In this document: one piece after another, positions 53,719-62,159 of the stretch
How positions within the stretch are numbered: the first letter of the stretch is position 1
Layout of the letters: each line of letters starts with the position of its first letter
Assembly (NCBI GenBank): GCA_016200915.1
Contig: JACQDV010000008.1
Span: 248,001 to 312,000, forward strand
Source of the DNA: Sphingobacteriales bacterium
GTDB lineage: Bacteria > Bacteroidota > Bacteroidia > Chitinophagales > Chitinophagaceae
Direction: 5' to 3'
Length of the DNA: 64,000 nt
Notes under the pieces: model-generated
Told to the model about the DNA's origin: nothing
Seen by the model: only the letters and a program-made list of their open reading frames with translations
Databases searched by the model: none
Program-made: the position numbers and the translations under genes

Positions 53719-54867
53719 CTACAATGCTTTACTGTAAAGGTCTCTGAAATTTTCCCGGCTTACTGGTTTTGGATTATTGGGATGGGCAAAATCTGCCATG
53801 GCCAGATCGGCCAGTGTTTCAATGTGTTCCTGTTTTACTCCAATATCCCTTAGCCTGTGCGGTATGTTTACTTTTGAATTGAGATCGAATAAATATTTTA
53901 CCACTGCTTCTCCGGTTTCTTCTTTTAGTTCCAGCGTTCTTGCTATCTGTTTGAATTTATCTTCAAAACCTTCAATATTAAATTGCATGCCATAGGGAAG
54001 ATTCACAGCATTAGCCAAACCATGATGTGTATCTAACAATGATGATAATGGATGTGCTAAAGAGTGCACCACGCCCAGCCCTTTTTGAAAAGCCACCGCA
54101 CCCATTATAGAGGCGATCAGCATTTTACTTCTTGATTCAAGATCAGGCTTGTTCACTGCCTTCTCCAGTGATTGGTTTATCAGTGATATTCCTTCCAGTG
54201 CAATGCCTTCACACATTGGATGCGGCATTTTTGCTAAATACGCTTCCATATTATGTGTCAGCGCATCCATTCCCGTGGCCGCCGTAATAAAAGGAGGCAG
54301 TTCCATTGTTAACAGAGGATCTGCAAAAACTATTTTGGCTAACAGCTTTGGTGAAAAAAGGATTTTCTTCTGGTGGGTTTCATCATCCGCAATGATGGCA
54401 CTTCTGCCCACTTCACTTCCTGTTCCTGCTGTAGTAGGTATAGTAATAAAATGCGGAACATCGTTTTCTACATAAATATCACCACCAATCAAATCATCAT
54501 ATTTAAAAAGATATTCCCGGTGATTTATTCTTAACACAATGGCTCTTGCCACATCCAGCGCAGCACCTCCCCCAATACCGATGATACAATCACCTTTAAC
54601 ATTATCGTAAACTTCAGCTCCTTTATATACATCTGATTTTACCGGGTTTTTATGTATGTCAGAAAAAACTTCCGGCGAAATATTTTTGTTTTCTAAATCA
54701 TGGATAATCGCTTTAAAAAAATCGAGCTGTGCAACAGTGCTGTCCGTAACGATCAGGGGGTTATAGAGCATATTTAATTTCAAATAATCGCCCAGTTCTT
54801 TACTTGACCCCGCACCAAAGCGGATGGTAGTTGGAAAATTATACTGATAAATTTTGTCGTATTTCAT
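53719..54867 (-). CDS. Iron-type (group III) alcohol dehydrogenase
   Basis: This 382-residue NAD(P)-dependent alcohol dehydrogenase starts at ATG 54867; the longer frame begins with a TTG that overlaps the previous gene. The nucleotide motif is GIGGGAALDVARA and the metal ligands are recognisable in TGMDALTHNMEAY (Asp, His), VVHSLAHPLSS (His) and DTHHGLANAVNLP (His). In this operon it most likely oxidises the hydroxyl of gamma-glutamyl-ethanolamide to the aldehyde, a step the putrescine (Puu) pathway does not need. Gaps are 25 bp to the ligase gene and 6 bp to the fused hydrolase/dehydrogenase gene. Confidence 0.9.
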   Translation of the reverse strand: MKYDKIYQYNFPTTIRFGAGSSKELGDYLKLNMLYNPLIVTDSTVAQLDFFKAIIHDLENKNISPEVFSDIHKNPVKSDVYKGAEVYDNVKGDCIIGIGGGAALDVARAIVLRINHREYLFKYDDLIGGDIYVENDVPHFITIPTTAGTGSEVGRSAIIADDETHQKKILFSPKLLAKIVFADPLLTMELPPFITAATGMDALTHNMEAYLAKMPHPMCEGIALEGISLINQSLEKAVNKPDLESRSKMLIASIMGAVAFQKGLGVVHSLAHPLSSLLDTHHGLANAVNLPYGMQFNIEGFEDKFKQIARTLELKEETGEAVVKYLFDLNSKVNIPHRLRDIGVKQEHIETLADLAMADFAHPNNPKPVSRENFRDLYSKAL

Positions 54868-54892
54868 GAATTGACTTACTGAATTTGTTAGC

Positions 54893-56251
54893 TTAAATGA
54901 TCTCAAAATATCTTTTGTATTCCCAATCAGTTACAGCTTTTAAATGCTGCCGCCATTCCCATTCTCTCGTTTGAGTAAAATGTTCAGTAAATGCAGAACC
55001 AAATAATGCTGCCGCCACAGCAGATGCTTTCATTTGTTGCGTTGCTTCGATCAATGTAGAAGGAAGTACGCCATAGGAATGATCAGCGTAACCATTGCCA
55101 ACAGTAGCAGGTTGTTTTAATTTTAGTTTATGTTTTATTCCGTATAAACCGGAGGCGAGACAAGCTGCCATTGCCAGGTAAGGATTTACATCCGATCCAA
55201 CCACTCTTGTTTCCAACCGGCATGATTTTATGCCACCAGCTAAAATACGCAATGCAACAGTTCTGTTGTCTAATCCCCAGGTAAGTGTAGTTGGGGCCCA
55301 GGCACCTTCTACTAATCTTTTATAACTATTAATAGTAGGAGCCAGCATGGGAAGTATATGTGGCAAACAATATAATTGCCCGGCCACATAACTTTTCATC
55401 AGTTCACTCATTTTAAGTTTATCTTTTTCATTATAAAAAAGATTTTTTTTACCTGTTTTATCCCATAAACTCTGGTGCACATGACCGCCACAACCCGGAA
55501 GGCTTTCATTGATCTTTGCCATAAAAGTGGCAATAATACCATGTTTGTAAGCTATTTCTTTAACGGCAGTTTTAAATAAAACCGCTCTGTCGGCCGCTTC
55601 TAAAATATCTGTATAAACAATAGCTGCTTCATATGTGCCGGGGCCTGTTTCTGTATGGATACCTTCCAGTGGCACACCGAATTTTTTAAGCTGATCAAAA
55701 AGATCAGAGAAATAAAGATTTTCCAATGAACTGCGCAGAATAGAATATCCAAACATTCCCGGCGTAAGTGGTGTTAGGTTTTTGAAATCTTTATCATTAA
55801 TACTTTGTGGTGTTTCAGCAAAATTGTACCATTCAAATTCCTGTGAGAAGACAGGAGAGAAACCTGCTTTATTAGCTTCATTCAATATTCTTTTTAATAA
55901 CTGTCTTGGGCATACTGCTGAAGCGTTTTCTTTTTTACCTGATAATTCGCCAAGGAAGAATGGTGTATCATTTTCCCATGGAATTTTTCTAAAAGTATTT
56001 ATATCGAGAATCGCCGGAGCATCCGGATAACCGGTATGCCATCCTGTGTATTGTACATTATCATACACAATATCTGCAGCATCCCATCCAAATATTACAT
56101 CGCAAAAACTTATGCCGCTCTCTATCACGGAAATAAATTTTTCTGATGAAATATATTTACCTCTTAATATTCCATCAATATCTGTAAAAGCAATCTTTAC
56201 TTTTCCGGAGGGATGATCTTTTACATACTGAAGAATTTCTTTGCTGTTCAT
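54893..56251 (-). CDS. Glutamine-synthetase-like gamma-glutamyl amide ligase
   Basis: This 452-residue member of the glutamine synthetase superfamily is of the type that ligates glutamate to an amine (PuuA, GlnA3, GlnA4, IpuC). Conserved parts are FTDIDGILRGKYIS at the N-terminus, GIHTETGPGTYEAAI for metal binding, GCGGHVHQSLWD, and NSYKRLVEGAWAPTTLTWGLDNRTVALR near the active site. It is not the house-keeping GlnA: length, neighbours and substrate-side residues differ. With an ethanolamine-type permease and an alcohol dehydrogenase beside it, gamma-glutamyl-ethanolamide synthesis is the best-supported role; putrescine or another amine is the alternative. Confidence 0.88.
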   Translation of the reverse strand: MNSKEILQYVKDHPSGKVKIAFTDIDGILRGKYISSEKFISVIESGISFCDVIFGWDAADIVYDNVQYTGWHTGYPDAPAILDINTFRKIPWENDTPFFLGELSGKKENASAVCPRQLLKRILNEANKAGFSPVFSQEFEWYNFAETPQSINDKDFKNLTPLTPGMFGYSILRSSLENLYFSDLFDQLKKFGVPLEGIHTETGPGTYEAAIVYTDILEAADRAVLFKTAVKEIAYKHGIIATFMAKINESLPGCGGHVHQSLWDKTGKKNLFYNEKDKLKMSELMKSYVAGQLYCLPHILPMLAPTINSYKRLVEGAWAPTTLTWGLDNRTVALRILAGGIKSCRLETRVVGSDVNPYLAMAACLASGLYGIKHKLKLKQPATVGNGYADHSYGVLPSTLIEATQQMKASAVAAALFGSAFTEHFTQTREWEWRQHLKAVTDWEYKRYFEII

Positions 56252-56321
56252 ATGAAAACTTTATGAAGAAATTTATATCGTTCGATCCTCAATTCAATAG
56301 ATAACAGTCAAAAATTACTAA

Positions 56322-57635
56322 TTATTTGGCTTGTTTTATTTTAAATAATTTAAAAGAGCCGAAACATGCGCCCAGTAGTAAAAAATAAACTATTGCCAGC
56401 TGCCTGTTATAGATGGTCATTGCCACAAAAGAAAAAACTGCAATGGCTAAAGCAATTACCGGGAAAAAAGGATACACCGGAACTTTAAATGGCCGTTCTA
56501 ATGCTGGTTCTTTTTTCCTGAGGCGGAGCAGTGATATCATGGAAATAATATATAATGTCAGGGCACCAAAAACGGAAATGGTAATGATTTCCGATGTTTT
56601 ACCTGTAAGCAAAGCCAGAATGCCAATAGCCATATTCACTAAAAGAGCATTTGATGGAGTTTGAAACCGTGAATGAACTTCTCCCAAGAAAGCGGGGGCG
56701 AACTTTACTCTCCCAAATTCAAAGCTTGCCCTTCCTGCTGCCAGTATTATACCATGAAAAGAAGCAACGAGACCAAATAGTCCTACCGTAATTAATAAAT
56801 GATACAGCAAAGTATTATTGCCGGCAATATGACCCAATGCCAATGGCAGTGGCGAATCGGAACTGGTGCCATCGCTTTTATATACAATCGCTTCCCACCC
56901 CGCAACACCAACTGAACTGGCAAAAGTGAGTACACATAAGATGACCAAGGTAAGAATAGCAAAACCAAAACCCAGCAACATTGTTCGCCTTGGATTGATG
57001 GCTTCTTCTGCTACATTGGCTACTCCTTCAATTGCCAGGAAAAACCAGATGGCAAAAGGCGTTGCGGCAAATGCACCTTCCCATCCATTAGGAAATGCAT
57101 TATGCTGAAGATTCTTCCATTCAAAATGTGGCATTGTTACGCCAGTGAATAAAAGCAATTCTCCAACAGCCAAAATCGTTATTATCAATTCAAATATTGC
57201 AGCCGCCTTAACACCATAAATATTTAATGCAGTAAAAACTATATAGCTAAAAATAGCTATCCCCAATACCGGTATCTGCGGGAAAAATAAATTGAAATAA
57301 GCACCAATGGCAAAAGCAATGGCAGGTGGTGCAAATATGAATTCTATATTCTGTGCCATGCCTGCAATAAATCCCCAGTCTTTTCCCAATGCACGGGTAG
57401 CATAGTCAAAGCCACCACCGGCTTTGGGTATGGCACAGGCTAGCTCTGTATAACTAAAAGTAAATGTTATATAAAGTATGATGATAAAGAAAGTTGCAAT
57501 CGCTAACCCCAATGTTCCACCTTTTTCTAACCCGAGGTTCCAGCCGAAATACATACCGGAGATAACATAGCCAACACCCAGGCCCCATAGCATGAGAGGA
57601 GTAAGCGTTCGTTTTAATTCTTTAGTTTTTGGCAA
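56322..57635 (-). CDS. APC-superfamily permease, ethanolamine-permease type
   Basis: This 437-residue, roughly 12-helix inner-membrane permease closely follows the ethanolamine transporter branch (LMLWGLGVGYVISGMYFGWN at the start, FTFSYTELACAIPKAGGGFDYA in helix 2/3, NIEFIFAPPAIAFAIGAYFN in helix 4, FELIITILAVGELLLFTGV). The start codon appears to be TTG at 57635: an in-frame stop lies a few codons upstream and the next ATG (residue 15) would cut into the first helix. It is the first gene of the operon and should supply its amine substrate. An inverted repeat lies 25 bp upstream of the start. Confidence 0.88.
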   Translation of the reverse strand: MPKTKELKRTLTPLMLWGLGVGYVISGMYFGWNLGLEKGGTLGLAIATFFIIILYITFTFSYTELACAIPKAGGGFDYATRALGKDWGFIAGMAQNIEFIFAPPAIAFAIGAYFNLFFPQIPVLGIAIFSYIVFTALNIYGVKAAAIFELIITILAVGELLLFTGVTMPHFEWKNLQHNAFPNGWEGAFAATPFAIWFFLAIEGVANVAEEAINPRRTMLLGFGFAILTLVILCVLTFASSVGVAGWEAIVYKSDGTSSDSPLPLALGHIAGNNTLLYHLLITVGLFGLVASFHGIILAAGRASFEFGRVKFAPAFLGEVHSRFQTPSNALLVNMAIGILALLTGKTSEIITISVFGALTLYIISMISLLRLRKKEPALERPFKVPVYPFFPVIALAIAVFSFVAMTIYNRQLAIVYFLLLGACFGSFKLFKIKQAK

Positions 57636-58019
57636 ATAGAAAATTTTATCTGTAAATATCGGGGATTATAGTAAACAATAAAACTGTCCCCGCTCTGAAG
57701 TCAGTAACTTATGATACAGATATTTCAGCAATATATTTGGTTAATAGTTTTTACAAATAAATACTCCGGGTGATGTACTGATAAATATTTGCCGGGGAGA
57801 TTGATGTTGGCGGCAATATCTTCAGGATGTTTAACACTGCTGTGATTTACCTGTTGGATATGTAACTATTTTTATCATCTTTTATCAGCCAGGTATGATT
57901 ATTCAAACCGCTGACAAAAGGGATGGTTTATTTAATTGATATTGTTCAGGTATGTGTTAAGGTGTAATTTATGGCGGGCCAGTTGCTACCGGCTGCGTAC
58001 AGGTTCAACAAATGTTCTG
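57636..58019. other. Intergenic region upstream of the permease operon
   Basis: No gene is visible in these 384 bp. It holds the inverted repeat at 57660-57692 and must contain the promoter of the minus-strand permease operon. The regulator gene 58020-58724 ends at its right border. No clear terminator for that gene was found. Confidence 0.5.
57660..57692. promoter_or_regulatory. Inverted repeat just upstream of the permease start
   Basis: CGGGGA at 57660-57665 pairs with TCCCCG at 57687-57692 across 21 bases, in a gap otherwise rich in A and T. It begins 25 bp before the TTG start codon of the operon's first gene, a fitting place for an operator or a leader hairpin. Confidence 0.4.
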
Positions 58020-58724
58020 CTAAGAAATCCCATTCGGGTTACGGATAAAATGAATGAACTTATTAAAGTTCTTTTTGTAATGTTTCTTATCAAGTTTATA
58101 ATAAAAAGCCCCTTTTTTTGAACTGCCTTTATCTTTTTCCTTTTGCTTTAACAGTAATCCTGTGGACATAATTTTCCGGGTAAAGTTGCGTTTGTCAAAA
58201 CTGGCCTCATACACATCCTCAAAGAGATTCAGTAAAAGCGGCAGTGTAAATTTTGGAGGTAATAACTCAAATAATATTGGGTGCAGTGCTGCTTTATACC
58301 TTAATTTCTCTTTAGCCATTGCCACCATTCTTTTATGATCAAATATCAGGTCCGGAATACTTTCTAATGGAAACCATTCTGCATGATACTCATCGCTTAT
58401 TTGTTTTTCATATTGATGCGTGTCAATTAAAGCAAAATAGGCAATGGAGATAGTACGTTCTATAGGATCTCTTACTGGCTCCGCAAATGTGTGCAACTGT
58501 TCAAGGTAAACTCCTTCCAGCCCGGTTAATATTTTTAATATCCTCACCGCAGCTTCATCAGCTCCTTCGGTTGGCCGGATGAATCCGCCCATTAAACTCC
58601 ACTTATTTTTTTCTGGCTCAAATCCTCTTTGAATCAGCAGGAGTTTAAGTTTTTGTCCGTCAAATCCAAAAACGATACAGTCAACGGCAGCCAGCAGCCG
58701 GGTTTGTTTTTGATACTTATTCAT
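58020..58724 (-). CDS. NrtR/AraR-type regulator: Nudix-fold sensor with winged helix
   Basis: This 234-residue protein is taken from ATG 58724 (MNKYQKQTRLLAAVDCIVFGF); the longer frame adds 28 atypical residues. Residues 10-145 are a Nudix fold, but the catalytic box is degenerate: GGFIRPTEGADEAAVRILKI lacks the usual REL-x-EE glutamates, as in non-enzymatic sensors. Residues 160-225 are a winged helix with FTLPLLLNLFEDVYEASF and DKRNFTRKIMSTGLLLKQK, typical of the NrtR family. In Bacteroides such a regulator (AraR) controls L-arabinose genes, and here it is divergent from a GH51 arabinofuranosidase, so an arabinose-responsive repressor is the best call. A 21-bp palindrome lies between the two genes. 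Confidence 0.87.
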   Translation of the reverse strand: MNKYQKQTRLLAAVDCIVFGFDGQKLKLLLIQRGFEPEKNKWSLMGGFIRPTEGADEAAVRILKILTGLEGVYLEQLHTFAEPVRDPIERTISIAYFALIDTHQYEKQISDEYHAEWFPLESIPDLIFDHKRMVAMAKEKLRYKAALHPILFELLPPKFTLPLLLNLFEDVYEASFDKRNFTRKIMSTGLLLKQKEKDKGSSKKGAFYYKLDKKHYKKNFNKFIHFIRNPNGIS

Positions 58725-58790
58725 ATATGGTCTTTTCGGTGTTGACCGGTTGGCTGCGTAAACATACGGTATAAAAATAATTTTAAAAAA

Positions 58791-58811
58791 TAATTGTAAA
58801 AATGACAATTA
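58791..58811. promoter_or_regulatory. 21-bp palindrome, candidate operator of the NrtR/AraR-type regulator
   Basis: TAATTGT at 58791-58797 and ACAATTA at 58805-58811 are perfect inverted arms around a 7-base spacer. The site lies between the divergent regulator and GH51 genes. NrtR-family proteins are known to bind palindromes of about 21 bp. Confidence 0.55.
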
Positions 58812-58973
58812 ATAAAAATTAAATTTATATTCGTTATCCGTTGCGGAGAAATAAAATTGCTGGTGTTATATGTATCATTTCAATCTGCTAAAAGTTATTC
58901 AGGTTTTTCCCCATATCTTTTTTTGTACAGGTATTGTATGCCTGTTCTGTTACTCAAACATAAAAAATGAATT

Positions 58974-60515
58974 ATGCTACGAATGAAAATTGCGTTTTTT
59001 GGCGTTTTGATTTTTTTACAGGTAAGGTCTCAAAACCAGGCGGTGTTAAATGCTGATTTAGGTAAAACCAAAATCAATAAAAATATTTATGGCCATTTTG
59101 CAGAACACCTTGGCAATTGTATTTACAATGGAATATACGTGGGAGATACTAATAAAATTATTCCCAATACAGCGGGTGTACGCAATGATATTATTGAAGC
59201 GTTTAAAAAATTGAAAGTACCGTTATTGCGCTGGCCCGGTGGATGTTTTGCTGATACCTATCAATGGAAAGACGGAGTAGGGCCTAAAAACAAACGACCG
59301 GCTATCGTTAACCGCTGGTGGGGTGGCGTTACAGAAGATAACAGTTTTGGTACGCATGATTTTTTAAATATGTGTGAGGAAGTTGGAGCCGAACCTTATT
59401 TAGCAGGTAATGTTGGCAGCGGTACTGTACAAAATTTAATTGACTGGACACAATATGTAAATGCAGCTCCTAACGCAAGTCCCATGAGTAAATGGCGTGT
59501 TGAAAATGGAAGAGAAAAACCATGGCATGTAAAATACTGGGGAGTAGGAAATGAAGCATGGGGCTGCGGGGGAAATATGCGTCCTGAATATTACGCTAAT
59601 ATTTACCGGCAGTACACAACTTTTATGTCTGACTGGTTCAACGGAGATCATATTTTTCGGATAGCATCAGGAGCAAGCGATGATAATTATGATTGGACAG
59701 AAGTATTAATGCGGGATATACCGCTTAACATGCTGGATGGACTGGCTATGCATCATTATTCAGTAATTAACTGGAATAAAAAAAGTTCTGCCACAGCTTT
59801 TACAGAAGAGCAATATTTTGCCACCATGAAGGAAGCAATTAAAATGGAGGAATTTGTTACCAGGCATTCTACCATTATGGATAAATATGATCCGAATAAA
59901 AAAGTTGCGTTGGTGGTGGATGAATGGGGAGGATGGTATGACGTGGAACCCGGAACAAACCCCGGATTTCTCTTTCAGCAAAATACCATCAGGGATGCTA
60001 TGATCGCCGGGGTAACACTTAATATTTTTAATAATCATTGCGACAGGGTAAGGATGGCAAACCTGGCGCAAACAGTAAATGTTTTGCAGGCTGTTATACT
60101 TACCAATAAAGAAAAAATGATTTTAACGCCAACTTACCATGTACTGGAAATGTATAATGTTCACCAGGATGCTACCATGCTTCCTGTACAAGTAAAGTCC
60201 AATGACTATGTATTGGGTGATGAAAAATTGCCAGCGGTATCTGTTTCCGCTTCTAAGGACAAGGATGGCGTAACGCATATCTCATTAGTCAATATCGACG
60301 CACATAAATCACAGGACATCTCTATAGATGTTCGTGGCACAAAATATTCTTCTATAACTGGAAGAATCCTGACTTCTAAAAATCTGCAGGATTATAACTC
60401 TTTTGATAATCCTGATAAAATAAAACCGGCTATTTTTTCTAATGCTAAAATTTCCGGGAACATTCTGCAGGTTCAGCTCCCGCCAAATGCTGTAGTAGTG
60501 TTAACACTCAAATAA
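58974..60515 (+). CDS. GH51 alpha-L-arabinofuranosidase (short form)
   Basis: This 513-residue exported enzyme is a family 51 arabinofuranosidase removing terminal L-arabinofuranose from arabinan or arabinoxylan side chains. The barrel starts at INKNIYGHFAEHLGNCIYNGI; LLRWPGGCFADTYQWKDGVG is the family substrate loop. Acid/base Glu194 lies in GVGNEAWGCGG and nucleophile Glu317 in VVDEWGGWYD; a C-terminal beta domain ends the protein. The signal peptide is short (cut near VRSQ). The start could be ATG 58974 or ATG 58983. It is divergent from the AraR-type regulator. Confidence 0.92.
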   Translation: MLRMKIAFFGVLIFLQVRSQNQAVLNADLGKTKINKNIYGHFAEHLGNCIYNGIYVGDTNKIIPNTAGVRNDIIEAFKKLKVPLLRWPGGCFADTYQWKDGVGPKNKRPAIVNRWWGGVTEDNSFGTHDFLNMCEEVGAEPYLAGNVGSGTVQNLIDWTQYVNAAPNASPMSKWRVENGREKPWHVKYWGVGNEAWGCGGNMRPEYYANIYRQYTTFMSDWFNGDHIFRIASGASDDNYDWTEVLMRDIPLNMLDGLAMHHYSVINWNKKSSATAFTEEQYFATMKEAIKMEEFVTRHSTIMDKYDPNKKVALVVDEWGGWYDVEPGTNPGFLFQQNTIRDAMIAGVTLNIFNNHCDRVRMANLAQTVNVLQAVILTNKEKMILTPTYHVLEMYNVHQDATMLPVQVKSNDYVLGDEKLPAVSVSASKDKDGVTHISLVNIDAHKSQDISIDVRGTKYSSITGRILTSKNLQDYNSFDNPDKIKPAIFSNAKISGNILQVQLPPNAVVVLTLK

Positions 60516-60523
60516 TTAAACCA

Positions 60524-60787
60524 ATGAAAAAGCTGTTTGCCATCAATAAAATAATTGTAGCAGGTTTATTGTTGATTGCTTCCCGTAAGAAAGATAATAG
60601 TACATCCAATAATGGCAATGATAATGGTTCAGGAACAGGTATAACTTTCGGTATCAACTCAGTTAACAATACCTATGCTTCACCAGCTTCTTTAGGTAAT
60701 TATTATATATTGGAGAAATAAAAAAAACAGCATCATCTTTACCGGTTAAATAACGCAAGTACTGCTGTATGGGGTAAAAAGAAATAA
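60524..60787 (+). pseudogene. Decayed small lipoprotein gene
   Basis: The 65-codon frame looks like a lipoprotein start (GLLLIASRKKDNSTS), but the lipobox Cys is replaced by Arg (CGT, one transition from TGT). The frame then stops at 60719-60721 beside a run of eight A. After the stop the same frame stays open and reads LNNASTAVWGKKK to a stop at 60785-60787, while the +1 frame in between reads NSIIFTG. That suggests a longer protein broken by small indels. It sits between two glycoside hydrolase genes; the original function cannot be told. A short functional peptide is the less likely alternative. Confidence 0.55.
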
Positions 60788-60795
60788 ACTATTTG

Positions 60796-62142
60796 ATGAA
60801 AAAATTTGGGTTTATATGGATTTTATTTTTTGCAGTTAATTGTTTCGGACAAAAAGGAAAATCTTTTCATCAATGGGCTGCTACGCCACCAATGGGATGG
60901 AATAGTTGGGATTGTTATGGCCCTACGGTAACAGAAGCAGAAGTAAAAGCCAATGCTGATTATATGGCGGCTCATCTCAAACAATACGGATGGGAATATA
61001 TAGTGGTGGACATCCGCTGGTTTGTGGCAAATGATAAAGCATTAGGTTATAATCAAACCGATCCGCAATATTCTATTGACAAGTACGGACGTTTCACTCC
61101 TGCTGTAAATCGTTTTCCATCGGCATCCAATGGAAAAGGGTTTAAACCACTGGCTGATTATATACACAGCAAAGGATTAAAATTTGGTATTCATATTATG
61201 CGGGGAATACCGGTAATAGCAGTAAAAAATAACTTACCAGTTCTAAATACCAACTATACCGCTCAGAATATTTACAGTGAAAGAGAACAATGTGAATGGT
61301 TAAAAGATATGTACACAATTGATGCATCCAAAAAAGGTGCTGCTGAATATTACAATTCTATTCTTCAGTTGTATGCACAATGGGGAGTCGATTTCATAAA
61401 AGTAGATGATCTTTCTTCGCCTATTTATCATGAAGATGAAATTGATTTAATAAGAAAAGCCATTGATAAAACCGGTAGAAGAATTGTATTAAGCACTTCT
61501 CCCGGCGAAACACCTGTTGCTCATGCAGCACATGTACAACAGAACGCAAACATGTGGCGTACTGTTGGTGATTTTTGGGATAACTGGCCGCAACTGAAAG
61601 AACATTTTAATGTATTTGAAAGATGGAATCAATATCGCCAAACGGGTGCATGGCCGGATGGTGATATGTTGCCATTGGGTCATATTGGTATCCGGGCAGA
61701 AAGGGGAGCAAACAGGATGAGTCATTTTACAAAAGATGAACAAATTACATTGATGACATTATGGTGTATCTTCCGTTCACCGTTAATGTTTGGTGGTGAT
61801 CTGCCCGGTAATGATGGCTTTACTTTATCATTGCTTACTAATAAAGAAGTGTTAGCTGTATTGAAGAACAGTAGTAATAATCATCCTTTGTTTACTACTG
61901 ATGAAAAAGCAGCATGGGTAGCAGATGATAAACTTTCAGGAGCTAAATACCTCGCTGTGTTTAATACAGCAGATAGCTCTTTTGAAAAAGCAATCGTTGT
62001 TTCATTAAAGGAATTGGGATTCTCAACAACAGTTACTATAAAAGATATGTGGACAGGAAAAACAGTTGGAAAATTCAACAATGAATTTGCTCCTGTTATA
62101 AAATCACACGGAGCAGGTTTATATAAAATTACAAAGCAATAA
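60796..62142 (+). CDS. GH27 alpha-galactosidase-like enzyme
   Basis: This 448-residue exported enzyme of glycoside hydrolase family 27 is taken from ATG 60796, three bases after a TTG. The signal peptide ends near NCFGQ. The barrel begins with TPPMGWNSWDCYG; the nucleophile is Asp204 in FIKVDD and the acid/base probably Asp259 in WRTVGDFWDNW. The usual DDCW segment after the second strand reads VVDIRWF here, a departure near the sugar-binding pocket. GH27 covers alpha-galactosidases and beta-L-arabinopyranosidases; among two arabinofuranosidases and under an arabinose-type regulator, either activity is possible. Confidence 0.88.
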   Translation: MKKFGFIWILFFAVNCFGQKGKSFHQWAATPPMGWNSWDCYGPTVTEAEVKANADYMAAHLKQYGWEYIVVDIRWFVANDKALGYNQTDPQYSIDKYGRFTPAVNRFPSASNGKGFKPLADYIHSKGLKFGIHIMRGIPVIAVKNNLPVLNTNYTAQNIYSEREQCEWLKDMYTIDASKKGAAEYYNSILQLYAQWGVDFIKVDDLSSPIYHEDEIDLIRKAIDKTGRRIVLSTSPGETPVAHAAHVQQNANMWRTVGDFWDNWPQLKEHFNVFERWNQYRQTGAWPDGDMLPLGHIGIRAERGANRMSHFTKDEQITLMTLWCIFRSPLMFGGDLPGNDGFTLSLLTNKEVLAVLKNSSNNHPLFTTDEKAAWVADDKLSGAKYLAVFNTADSSFEKAIVVSLKELGFSTTVTIKDMWTGKTVGKFNNEFAPVIKSHGAGLYKITKQ

Positions 62143-62159
62143 ATAATTAACATACAACA

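Noticed and set aside
51604-57635. Classical putrescine (Puu) pathway as the function of the operon
   Set aside because: There is no PuuB-type FAD oxidase, an alcohol dehydrogenase takes its place, and the permease belongs to the ethanolamine branch; kept only as an alternative.
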